From contig CAYSAA010000161.1 in NCBI GenBank assembly GCA_964428905.1, forward strand, positions 1-9,221: a stretch of DNA of 9,221 nucleotides. The letters run 5' to 3'. Below are positions 1-5,742 of the stretch, piece after piece (the first letter of the stretch is position 1; every line of letters begins with the position of its first letter). Both the position numbers and the translations under genes were made by a program. The stretch is from CAYSAA01 sp964428905 (GTDB lineage: Bacteria > Atribacterota > Phoenicimicrobiia > Phoenicimicrobiales > Stramentimicrobiaceae). The notes below the pieces were generated by a model, which was not told the origin of the DNA, did no database searches, and saw nothing but the letters and a program-made list of their open reading frames with translations.

Positions 1-46
1 ATTTTCCCCCGCTACCGTGATCCAGAGTTATTATTTTTTCGTTCAT
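1..46 (-). CDS. hypE: HypE, hydrogenase maturation protein (N-terminal fragment, cut by window edge)
   Basis: Only 15 codons are inside the window: MNEKIITLDHGSGGK, starting at an ATG (46-44). The ITLxHGSGGK stretch is the characteristic N-terminus of HypE, the AIR-synthase-like protein that dehydrates the carboxamide placed on its C-terminal cysteine by HypF to give the thiocyanate used for the cyanide ligands of [NiFe]-hydrogenase. The C-terminal Cys is outside the window. A good ribosome binding site, AAGGAG (60-55), lies 8 nt before the ATG. The gene is the last member of the hypF-hypC-hypD-hypE run but is separated from hypD by 272 bp carrying repeats, unlike the tight hypC-hypD junction. 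The call rests on a short but distinctive motif and on gene order. Confidence 0.88.
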   Translation of the reverse strand, partial: MNEKIITLDHGSGGK

Positions 47-104
47 TGTTTGCTCTCCTTTTGTTGCAATGGCTATGTTTATAATTTCTATTTTTGATAA
101 AATT

Positions 105-132
105 AGTATAAAAAATGGTTTTCAGTTATCAG
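105..132 (-). promoter_or_regulatory. Possible sigma-70-like promoter for hypE
   Basis: On the minus strand, CTGATA (132-127; 4 of 6 match to TTGACA) is followed after 16 bp by TATACT (110-105; 5 of 6 match to TATAAT), about 60 bp before the hypE start. The -35 hexamer falls inside the heptad repeat array at 118-152. Such matches are common by chance in AT-rich DNA, so this is a weak call. Confidence 0.25.
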
Positions 133-152
133 TTCTCTGTTTTTAGTTTAAA
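118..152 (+). repeat. Degenerate 7-bp tandem repeat array, left member of an inverted pair
   Basis: Five consecutive heptamers on the plus strand begin with GTT at 118, 125, 132, 139 and 146; the first is GTTTTCA, the fourth GTTTTTA and the last decays to GTTTAAA. Loose consensus GTTnTnA. Two parts are exact reverse complements of parts of the array at 267-294: 118-127 with 271-280 (10 bp) and 139-149 with 284-294 (11 bp). The array lies in the hypD-hypE gap and has no coding explanation. Confidence 0.65.
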
Positions 153-266
153 TATAAATAAATATAAACCAGTAAATTTTATTAATATTTTTATTCATAC
201 TAGTTTCTACAATTACTATAAGTATTCTTAATAAATAATGAAATATTTTTTGTTTAAATTTTTTTC

Positions 267-294
267 TAAAAACTGAAAACAAAAAACTAAAAAC
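267..294 (-). repeat. Degenerate 7-bp tandem repeat array, right member of an inverted pair
   Basis: Read on the minus strand from 294, four heptamers follow each other: GTTTTTA (294-288), GTTTTTT (287-281), GTTTTCA (280-274) and GTTTTTA (273-267). It is the same repeat type as 118-152 but in opposite orientation, 114 bp away, just after the hypD stop codon. The DNA between the arrays is AT-rich with no convincing open reading frame. Confidence 0.65.
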
Positions 295-318
295 TTATTG
301 CATTCAATTATACTTTCA

Positions 319-1395
319 TCATTGATATTTAAAATATGCTGCACAGGTTCCTTCACTTGAAACCATACATGCACCAATGGGATTCTCAGGTGTACAAATA
401 TTCTTAAAGAGAGGACATTGTAAAGGGGCAATGGTACCTCTTAAGACTTCTCCGCAACGGCACTCAGGATTTTCACGGGATTTTTCGATCTTAACTCTAA
501 AATTCCGAGCATTCATTTCAGAATATTCAGTTTTTAAATCCAAACCACTACTGGCAACTTTCCCTATTCCACGCCACTCGCTATCAACGAGAGAAAATAC
601 TTCTTTCATTTTTTTAAGAGCAACAGGATTTCCATCTTCTCGAACTGCCCGCCGATACTGATTTTCCACCATTGGCTCCTGTTTTACTTTTTGCTTAATC
701 AGTCGATAAATGGCCAACAAAATGTCCACCGGCTCAAAGCCGGCAATAACGCAGGGAATATGATATTGCCGGGGAATAAATTGATATGGTTGAGTCCCGA
801 TAATAGTGCTGACATGACCGGGACATAAAAATCCATCAATTTTTGTTTCTCCGTTTTGTAAAAGTTCTTTCATAATAGGAGGCATGACCTTAGCCAGACT
901 TAACAGATAAAATTTTTGTAAGGATTTCTTGGTTGCAGTGAGAACAACACTGGCCAATAAGGGTATGGTTGTCTCAAAGCCAATTCCAATCAGAATAATC
1001 TTTTTTTTGGGAAATTTTCGAGCTAATTCTAAAGCCTGAAAAGGTGAATAAATCACCCGGATATCAGCGCCTTGAGCCTTTTCCTGTTTTAGGCTAGATG
1101 AACTGCCTGGAACGCTGATCATATCTCCAAACGTAGCAATGATAGTTTCATCCATTCTTGCCAGTGCAATGATATGATCAATAGCTGAAATTGGCGTAAC
1201 ACAAACCGGACAGCCCGGACCAGAAATTAAGTGAATATTTTTTGGCAACATCTCTTTCAGTCCGGAACGAAAAATTGAAACAGTATGTGTACCACAAACT
1301 TCCATAAAATTAACATCAATTTTTGTTAATTTCTTTATTTTTTGGACAAGGGCTTGACAAAGTTCTTTATCACGGTACTCATCCAGATACTTCAA
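319..1395 (-). CDS. hypD: HypD, [NiFe]-hydrogenase maturation iron-sulfur protein
   Basis: A protein of 358 aa, the usual HypD length. HypD, with HypC, is the scaffold on which the Fe(CN)2CO unit is built before transfer to the hydrogenase large subunit. Visible family signatures are FMEVCGTHT (Cys34), SGPGCPVCVTP (Cys62, Cys65, the redox-active CxxC), GFETT near 139-143, LCPGHVSTIIG near 190-200, and a C-terminal cysteine-rich region with Cys312, Cys314, Cys327, Cys334, Cys343 and Cys351, ending in the CMVSSEGTCAAY block; four of these ligate the [4Fe-4S] cluster in the family. The start is a TTG (1395-1393) that overlaps the hypC stop as TTGA. It is supported by a strong GGAGGAG site (1410-1404) exactly 8 nt upstream and by a normal N-terminus (MKYLDEYRD). 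Translational coupling with hypC is likely. Confidence 0.97.
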   Translation of the reverse strand: MKYLDEYRDKELCQALVQKIKKLTKIDVNFMEVCGTHTVSIFRSGLKEMLPKNIHLISGPGCPVCVTPISAIDHIIALARMDETIIATFGDMISVPGSSSSLKQEKAQGADIRVIYSPFQALELARKFPKKKIILIGIGFETTIPLLASVVLTATKKSLQKFYLLSLAKVMPPIMKELLQNGETKIDGFLCPGHVSTIIGTQPYQFIPRQYHIPCVIAGFEPVDILLAIYRLIKQKVKQEPMVENQYRRAVREDGNPVALKKMKEVFSLVDSEWRGIGKVASSGLDLKTEYSEMNARNFRVKIEKSRENPECRCGEVLRGTIAPLQCPLFKNICTPENPIGACMVSSEGTCAAYFKYQ

Positions 1396-1607
1396 GAGCC
1401 AATCTCCTCCCAGGCACGAATCACCTCATTTGCCTCTTTTTCATGAATTTTAGTAATTACATACCCGGCATGAATAAGTACATAATCACCCCTGTTAACT
1501 TCAGGTAAAAGATCTATCCTGACAGTCTTTTTTATTCCCCCTATGAGCACTTCCACCTGTTCTGAATCTATTTTTCTAATAATTTTCCCGGGAATAGCCA
1601 AACACAT
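1392..1607 (-). CDS. hypC: HypC/HybG-type [NiFe]-hydrogenase maturation chaperone
   Basis: A small protein of 71 aa starting MCLAIPGKI, the diagnostic HypC N-terminus. Cys2, exposed after removal of Met1, is the residue that binds the iron being decorated and contacts HypD and the hydrogenase large-subunit precursor. The GDYVLIHAGYVI segment (about 40-51) carries the conserved His46 region. The ATG (1607-1605) is preceded by AAAGAGGT (1624-1617) at 9 nt spacing. The gene overlaps hypD by four bases (TTGA), which suits equimolar production of the HypC-HypD complex. Upstream lies a 185-bp gap after hypF containing a hairpin and a large palindrome, so hypC-hypD may be partly uncoupled from hypF. 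Confidence 0.97.
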   Translation of the reverse strand: MCLAIPGKIIRKIDSEQVEVLIGGIKKTVRIDLLPEVNRGDYVLIHAGYVITKIHEKEANEVIRAWEEIGS

Positions 1608-1683
1608 TTACAAATTACCTCTTTCGAATCATAGTATTTATATAAATCATCTTCTTAGTGAACTATTGATCGTGATTTTCCCA

Positions 1684-1737
1684 GTTCTTTTTCTGACCAA
1701 TAAATATCGCACCCACATAGCGGGTGGCTGTAAGAAC
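1684..1737 (-). terminator. Hairpin between hypF and hypC, possible weak terminator or processing site
   Basis: On the minus strand downstream of hypF, a CACCC/GGGTG stem (1726-1722 with 1714-1710, 7-nt loop) is nested in an outer GTTCTT/AAGAAC stem (1737-1732 with 1689-1684). It is the most GC-rich spot in this gap. There is no clean run of T after the stem, so an intrinsic terminator is doubtful; attenuation or RNA processing before hypC is equally possible. Confidence 0.25.
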
Positions 1738-1746
1738 CTCTAAAAG

Positions 1747-1804
1747 AATTTTATTTAACCATTACCACCTTCTAAGAAGGTGTTTCTCATGGTTAAATAA
1801 AATT
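1747..1804. repeat. 58-bp nested palindrome overlapping the hypF stop codon
   Basis: The outer arms are a perfect 16-bp inverted repeat, AATTTTATTTAACCAT (1747-1762) and ATGGTTAAATAAAATT (1789-1804). Inside is a second perfect 8-bp inverted repeat, CACCTTCT (1766-1773) and AGAAGGTG (1775-1782). The right outer arm contains the hypF stop codon (TAA, 1795-1793) and its last codons. The same 16-bp right arm occurs again at 5707-5722. Either RNA strand could fold into a long stem. There is no strong T-run, so it may act as a 3'-end stabiliser, a bidirectional terminator or a MITE-like remnant. Confidence 0.75.
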
Positions 1805-4087
1805 GTCATGGTAAATTTTTTCATTAGCAATCACTGCCTGCCCTAAAGAGATACAGGCATCATTGGGTGGCATTTTCTGGTGTATAAAAAGGTTGAAACT
1901 ATTTTTTTTCAATTTTTTTATAATCTGATTCAGTAAAAAGCTATTTTGAAATACTCCTCCACTCAAAACAACAACCTGAATATTATATTTTTCCCTTATT
2001 TTAACACACATGGAAAGGGTAAAATCTGCTATCGTATTGTGAAATTTAGTCGCAATTTTACTAATGTTCTCATGTTTTTCCATATCATGGATAATCTGAT
2101 GAAACATATCTTCTGTATTTACAATCCAGTTAGATGTTGCTTTCTCAATATGATAGGCGTAATGACCCTTATATCTTGGTTGACATAAGGTTTCTAATTC
2201 CATGGCAGCCTGCCCTTCAAAATTTACTTCATCTCTTAAACCAATTAACGAAGAAACAGCATCAAATAGTCTCCCACAACTGGAAGTAAAAGGCAAATTT
2301 ATTTTTTTATCTATTATCTGATTCAATAACTGCAATTCTTGGCTTGTCCTCCTTTTAATCAACGCAATATCAGAAGAGGCAATTTCCTGCCCAAAGAGAG
2401 AATAAAGATAACTGTAAGTCATCCGCCATGGCTGATGAATTACCTGCTCTCCGCCCGGCATAGCTTGGTATTTTAAATGACCAACCCTCCGATAATCTTC
2501 TAAATCAGCAACCAGGAATTCACCACCCCATATCTTGCCATCCTCACCCAATCCGGTACCATCAAAGGCAACTCCAATCACCTTTTCATTTACGTTGTTT
2601 TCCGCCATACAACTAGCAATATGGGCATGATGGTGCTGAACTTTCAATAAAGGCAAATTTTTTTTCTCAGATATCTGTTCTGCATAAACAGAAGACAGAT
2701 AATCAGGATGTAAATCGCAGGCAATAAACTCTGGTTTAAATTGAAATATTTTAGTTAAATATTCAATTGCTTCCTGATAAGCTTTAAAACTATCCCGATT
2801 CTTCAAGTCGCCCAAATGCTGACTGGGAAAAGCATAATGATCACGAGTAAAGCACACTGTGTTTTTATCTTCCGGACCCACAGCAAGAATCTGCCGGCTC
2901 TTTTGGGATAGAATAATAGGAAAAGGGGCATACCCTCTGGATCTTCGAATAAATATTGACCGATTGAAAGCAATTTTTAAAACAGAGTCATCACAACGGT
3001 TATAGATATTCCGATTATGGATAAGTAAAAAATCAACCTTATGAGCCAATTTTTGAAAAGCTTCTTCATTTTGAATAATAATTGGATCATCGCTAAAATT
3101 AGCACTGGTCATAACCAATACCAATTCATTATTTTGTAGCAACAAAAAATGCAGTGGTGTATAGGGTAGCATTACACCGATATAATTATTACCAGGTGCA
3201 ATATCCGGTGATATGTCATGATTTTTTCTCTTTTTTAAAAGCACAATGGGTCTTTCCTTACTTTCCAGGTATTTTCTGGCATATGCCGAAAGATAACAAA
3301 AATCTTTTATTTTATCAATATTCTCAGCCATAACTGCAAAAGGCTTCTCATCTCTCTGTTTTATTTCTCTTACTCTTGAAACAGCTGACTGATTACTTGC
3401 ATCACAGGTCAAATGAAAACCTCCCAATCCCTTTATAACACCAACCTGACCTTCTGTCAGTTTCTTTTTTGCTTTTTGAATAGGATCCCTGGTAATTATT
3501 CTTTTATCGCCCTCATACAAAGAAACTTGCGGTCCACAGACCTGACAGGCATTAGGCTGTGCATGATAGCGCCGGTTTTCTATGTCTGTATATTCTTTAT
3601 AACAATCATGACACATGGAAAATTCCTTCATAGTAGTTTTTTCACGGTCATATGGCATGTCTTGAATAATGGTAAAACGGGGACCACAATTGGTACAATT
3701 AATAAAAGGATAATGATAACGACGGTCAGAAGGATCCTTCAATTCCCTTAAACAATCATCACAAACAGAGATGTCCGGTGGAATTAGAATAATAGGCTGA
3801 CTATGATTTATCTTGCTCTTTTTTATCTTAAATTCCGAAAACCCTGCCAAGGGTAACCTTTGGAAGTTGATGTCTGCAATGAGCGACAAGGGAGGTGGAT
3901 TTTTTTGTAACTCTTCCCTAAAATGTTGAACCACAGTTTTTTCTCCTTCAATTTCCATCTCCACACCCTGATTGGAATTGCAAATCCAGCCAGCTAAATG
4001 ATATTTCTGAACTAATTTATGAATATAAGGCCGAAATCCAACCCCCTGCACAATTCCATGAATCGTAATTTTATTTCTTATTTTCAT
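1793..4087 (-). CDS. hypF: HypF, carbamoyltransferase of [NiFe]-hydrogenase maturation
   Basis: HypF turns carbamoyl phosphate and ATP into carbamoyl-AMP and passes the carbamoyl group to the C-terminal Cys of HypE, the source of the CN ligands. With the start used here it has 764 aa. Domains: acylphosphatase (about 4-92, motif GIVQGVGFRP with the catalytic Arg and a downstream Asn); a zinc region with four CxxC pairs (Cys109/112, 131/134, 159/162, 181/184); a YrdC-like domain (about 202-390, including KGLGGFHLTCDA and MTSANFSDDP); and a Kae1-like domain to the end with the HHHAH metal site (485-489) and LSGGVFQN. The frame is open upstream to an ATG at 4177, but ATG 4087 is preferred: AGGG (4097-4094) lies 6 nt before it, the family fold begins directly after it, and the extra 30 codons would consist largely of a heptad DNA repeat. 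The stop codon lies in a palindrome. Confidence 0.96.
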   Translation of the reverse strand: MKIRNKITIHGIVQGVGFRPYIHKLVQKYHLAGWICNSNQGVEMEIEGEKTVVQHFREELQKNPPPLSLIADINFQRLPLAGFSEFKIKKSKINHSQPIILIPPDISVCDDCLRELKDPSDRRYHYPFINCTNCGPRFTIIQDMPYDREKTTMKEFSMCHDCYKEYTDIENRRYHAQPNACQVCGPQVSLYEGDKRIITRDPIQKAKKKLTEGQVGVIKGLGGFHLTCDASNQSAVSRVREIKQRDEKPFAVMAENIDKIKDFCYLSAYARKYLESKERPIVLLKKRKNHDISPDIAPGNNYIGVMLPYTPLHFLLLQNNELVLVMTSANFSDDPIIIQNEEAFQKLAHKVDFLLIHNRNIYNRCDDSVLKIAFNRSIFIRRSRGYAPFPIILSQKSRQILAVGPEDKNTVCFTRDHYAFPSQHLGDLKNRDSFKAYQEAIEYLTKIFQFKPEFIACDLHPDYLSSVYAEQISEKKNLPLLKVQHHHAHIASCMAENNVNEKVIGVAFDGTGLGEDGKIWGGEFLVADLEDYRRVGHLKYQAMPGGEQVIHQPWRMTYSYLYSLFGQEIASSDIALIKRRTSQELQLLNQIIDKKINLPFTSSCGRLFDAVSSLIGLRDEVNFEGQAAMELETLCQPRYKGHYAYHIEKATSNWIVNTEDMFHQIIHDMEKHENISKIATKFHNTIADFTLSMCVKIREKYNIQVVVLSGGVFQNSFLLNQIIKKLKKNSFNLFIHQKMPPNDACISLGQAVIANEKIYHDNFI

Positions 4088-4122
4088 TTTTTTCCCTGGG
4101 AATATAATTAGAGTATAAAACA

Positions 4123-4157
4123 GTATTGAGTCGTGCGTATTGAGTATTGCGTTCAAA
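4123..4157 (+). repeat. 7-bp tandem repeat array upstream of hypF, left member of an inverted pair
   Basis: Five heptamers on the plus strand begin at 4123 (GTATTGA), 4130 (a variant), 4137 (GTATTGA), 4144 (GTATTGC) and 4151 (decaying to GTTCAAA). Two overlapping 12-bp stretches are perfect reverse complements of the array on the other side of the gap: 4134-4145 with 4388-4399, and 4141-4152 with 4395-4406. It lies in the hypF leader and explains why an upstream in-frame ATG should not be used as the hypF start. Confidence 0.7.
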
Positions 4158-4229
4158 ATTCCAAAAACAAATTGCAATGCTGAATTTTTAGAAAATTGCA
4201 GTTAGATTTATATAAAAATAAAAATGCCT

Positions 4230-4245
4230 AAATTGGAACCAATTT
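4230..4245. promoter_or_regulatory. 16-bp palindrome, possible operator
   Basis: AAATTGG (4230-4236) and CCAATTT (4239-4245) form a perfect inverted repeat around an AA spacer, about 145 bp upstream of hypF. The size and symmetry suit a dimeric regulator site, but no paired promoter is clear and no second copy was seen in the window. Confidence 0.25.
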
Positions 4246-4382
4246 CTTTTATTTGCTTATTTTAATATGGCTTTAATGTTTTTTTAGTAATAGATTATAC
4301 CCACAAACTAGCTGGTGTATATTATCTTTTACATTTTGCATTCTTGTATATTATATCTTTCTATCCTTATAATTTTTTTTGT

Positions 4383-4403
4383 ATTTCACTCAATACGCAA
4401 TAC
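4383..4403 (-). repeat. 7-bp repeat array next to the hypB stop, right member of an inverted pair
   Basis: On the minus strand GTATTGC (4403-4397) and GTATTGA (4396-4390) are followed by a decayed unit GTGAAAT (4389-4383). These are the same units as at 4123-4157 but inverted, starting only 6 bp after the hypB stop codon. Confidence 0.65.
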
Positions 4404-4409
4404 TCACAC

Positions 4410-5069
4410 CTAACGACTGTTTTTGTCCGCTATCAATTCAATCCAATTAAACCAATCCTGTAAACCCTCACCAGTCAGGCATGATACCTCAATAATCTTC
4501 ATGTCCGACTTGATATTCAATGCTTCTTTTTTCAGACGGTTAATATCAAATGGGACATAGGGTAATAAATCCATCTTATTAATTAAGAGTACATCACATT
4601 TTCTGAAAATTACCGGATATTTAATTACTTTGTCATCTCCCTCAGGAACACTTACCAAGTTGACCCGCCAGTATTCCCCAAGATCAAACCCGGCTGGACA
4701 GACTAAATTACCCACATTTTCTATAAAAAAAAAGTCAACCTGACTTAAATCAAAGGCTGATAAAGCCTTGTTCACCATATTGGCATCTAAATGACAGGCA
4801 CCATCAGTATTGATCTGGGCAACCTGTACCCCATATTTGCTAATACGCCGGGCATCACGATCTGTCTGTAAATCCCCCTCCAAAACAGCAATCCGTATCT
4901 TTTTACCCAGTGCATCGATTGTTCTTTCCAGTATACTGGTCTTCCCTGAACCCGGTGAGCTCATCATATTAATGACCGGTAAATGGTACTGACTAAAAAC
5001 CTGTCTATTTTTAAATGCCATATCTTCGTTGCTTTTCATAATATTGGAAAATACCTTAATTCTGGTCAA
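4410..5069 (-). CDS. hypB: HypB, nickel-inserting GTPase for [NiFe]-hydrogenase
   Basis: A GTPase of 219 aa that delivers nickel to the hydrogenase precursor, normally with HypA. Visible features: P-loop SSPGSGKTS (37-45); the nickel/zinc-site residues Cys92-His93 in GACHLDA and Cys124 in ENVGNLVCPAGFDLGE; the guanine-specificity motif NKMD (164-167); and SCLTGEG near 196-202. It lacks the N-terminal His-rich nickel-storage stretch found in some HypBs. The start is a TTG (5069-5067) chosen because a perfect AGGAGG (5083-5078) sits 8 nt upstream and because the conserved N-terminal helix (IKVFSNIMKSNEDMAFKNR) precedes the P-loop; the next Met (codon 11) would cut this. No hypA lies next to it: the 58 bp upstream lead straight to the YqgF-like gene. 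Confidence 0.97.
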   Translation of the reverse strand: MTRIKVFSNIMKSNEDMAFKNRQVFSQYHLPVINMMSSPGSGKTSILERTIDALGKKIRIAVLEGDLQTDRDARRISKYGVQVAQINTDGACHLDANMVNKALSAFDLSQVDFFFIENVGNLVCPAGFDLGEYWRVNLVSVPEGDDKVIKYPVIFRKCDVLLINKMDLLPYVPFDINRLKKEALNIKSDMKIIEVSCLTGEGLQDWFNWIELIADKNSR

Positions 5070-5127
5070 CGTTCTTTCCTCCTGAGAATAAATTCATTTT
5101 TATCAATTTTATCATTCTAAATTATCT

Positions 5128-5547
5128 TCAGTTCTCTGCATTATCTTGATAATTCTGAAAGAATCTCTCGGCAATGACAAATGCAGCAAAATCATCATAG
5201 GGACAAGGGGGTATGCGAAAAGAAATAGGTAAAATCTTTAATAAACCGGTTGGCGGATGGTATTCAAAATAACGCTTTCGCGCTAGCATGGTAGTATCTT
5301 TTTCTTTTACCTTAATGACCATAATATCGGGAAATTTTTTTCTAATGATTTCAATCATTTCTCCGGAACTGGTCCCACTTCCTATTAAGATATTATTAAT
5401 CTCATATTTTTCTAAATATATCTTTACTTTCCGAACCAGTTCTTCGGTATTTACAACTTCACCAGTAATAAATTGTAACCGGTTATCAACAATCGCAATG
5501 CCGCATTTCTTTTTCCCCGGGTCAATGGATAATACAATTTTAGTCAC
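5128..5547 (-). CDS. YqgF/RuvX-like (RNase H-fold) putative nuclease
   Basis: With the start used here this is a 139-aa protein. The N-terminal IVLSIDPGKKKCGIAIVD (Asp9) is the first strand and catalytic-Asp motif of RuvC/YqgF-type RNase H folds. A later strand reads NNILIGSGTSS, then VKEKDTTMLARKRYF resembles the DERxTT region, and the C-terminus PYDDFAAFVIAERF supplies the last acidic pair (Asp118/Asp119). The LARKRYFEYHPPTG...LPISFRIPP...DD layout recalls the short YqgF-like proteins annotated as pre-16S rRNA processing nuclease or resolvase in cyanobacteria and others. I chose a GTG (5547-5545) because AAGGGG (5560-5555) lies 7 nt before it; a TTG at 5565 is in frame but would place this site inside the gene and sits almost on the predicted transcription start. 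It heads the hyp transcription unit. Activity and link to hydrogenase are unproven. Confidence 0.8.
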   Translation of the reverse strand: MTKIVLSIDPGKKKCGIAIVDNRLQFITGEVVNTEELVRKVKIYLEKYEINNILIGSGTSSGEMIEIIRKKFPDIMVIKVKEKDTTMLARKRYFEYHPPTGLLKILPISFRIPPCPYDDFAAFVIAERFFQNYQDNAEN

Positions 5548-5576
5548 TATTCGTCCCCTTAGCAATTTGTTGCATT

Positions 5577-5605
5577 ATTATATCATTTATGTAAATCAAT
5601 CCCAA
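5577..5605 (-). promoter_or_regulatory. Sigma-70-like promoter with extended -10, start of the yqgF-like/hyp unit
   Basis: On the minus strand TTGGGA (5605-5600) is followed after exactly 17 bp by TATAAT (5582-5577), a perfect -10, preceded by TGA (5585-5583), which makes an extended -10 (TGnTATAAT). Transcription would start near 5570, giving a leader of about 23 nt that just contains the AAGGGG site of the GTG start at 5547. It is the best promoter in the window and splits the formate genes from the hyp genes. Confidence 0.6.
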
Positions 5606-5639
5606 TTTTTAGGTAAATATATATTGCCCTTAATTTGTG

Positions 5640-5651
5640 CTTGATATCAAG
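5640..5651. promoter_or_regulatory. Perfect 12-bp palindrome upstream of the hyp promoter
   Basis: CTTGATATCAAG is fully self-complementary and lies 35 bp upstream of the -35 box, centred roughly 75 bp before the predicted transcription start. That is a position used by activators. The TTGAT/ATCAA half-sites resemble FNR/CRP-family half-sites but abut with no 4-bp spacer, so the regulator is unknown. Confidence 0.3.
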
Positions 5652-5706
5652 TTTTCCTATACCTATTTAAGCTCTTTTTTTGAATAGATCATTTAGATGA
5701 TTTTTT

Positions 5707-5722
5707 ATGGTTAAATAAAATT
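5707..5722 (+). repeat. Third copy of the 16-bp word found at the hypF palindrome
   Basis: ATGGTTAAATAAAATT here is identical to the right arm (1789-1804), and reverse complementary to the left arm (1747-1762), of the palindrome at the hypF end. Here it stands as a half-copy: the following ATTTA makes a short TAAATAA/TTATTTA stem, but the CACCTTCT inner hairpin is absent. It lies 38 bp past the fdhD stop codon, so both sites are at gene 3' ends. Confidence 0.6.
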
Positions 5723-5742
5723 ATTTACTAAGTGCTTGGAGA

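Larger units (their letters stand above)
4088..4409. other. 322-bp AT-rich gap between hypB and hypF
   Basis: No gene is evident on either strand. The gap carries an inverted pair of heptad arrays near its two ends (4123-4157 and 4383-4403), a 16-bp palindrome (4230-4245) and long A/T runs. A TATAAT hexamer occurs on the minus strand at 4299-4294 and another at 4355-4350, but neither has a recognisable -35 at 16-18 bp. No GC-rich hairpin with a T-run follows hypB, so read-through from hypB into hypF is plausible. The hypF ribosome binding site (4097-4094) is at the left end. Confidence 0.6.

Noticed and set aside
118..294. CRISPR array
   Set aside because: The units are contiguous degenerate heptamers without spacers or a 24-40-bp repeat, so this is not a CRISPR.
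228..431. Minus-strand ORF of 67 codons over the hypD 3' end
   Set aside because: It overlaps the well-supported C-terminal Cys region of hypD in another frame and extends into AT-rich repeat DNA; it looks like a shadow.
377..661. Plus-strand ORFs opposite hypD, hypF, hypB, mobA and fdhA
   Set aside because: All lie antisense to genes with strong family motifs and show no recognisable domain of their own.
1667..1680. FNR-like box (TTGAT-N4-ATTTT) upstream of hypC
   Set aside because: Only one half-site matches the TTGAT-N4-ATCAA pattern; the other half fails at three of five positions.
1608..1746. Possible tRNA or riboswitch in the hypF-hypC gap (TTCGAATC word and a CACCC hairpin)
   Set aside because: No cloverleaf arms pair around the TTCGAATC word and no conserved riboswitch core is recognisable; only a simple hairpin remains.
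4088..4177. N-terminal 30-codon extension of hypF to the ATG at 4177
   Set aside because: It would encode the heptad repeat array, has no family similarity and no good ribosome binding site; the ATG at 4087 has AGGG at 6 nt and starts right before the acylphosphatase domain.
5688..5706. ATCAT/ATGAT hairpin followed by six T on the plus strand, resembling an intrinsic terminator
   Set aside because: The stem is five A/T-rich pairs and there is no plus-strand gene to terminate.
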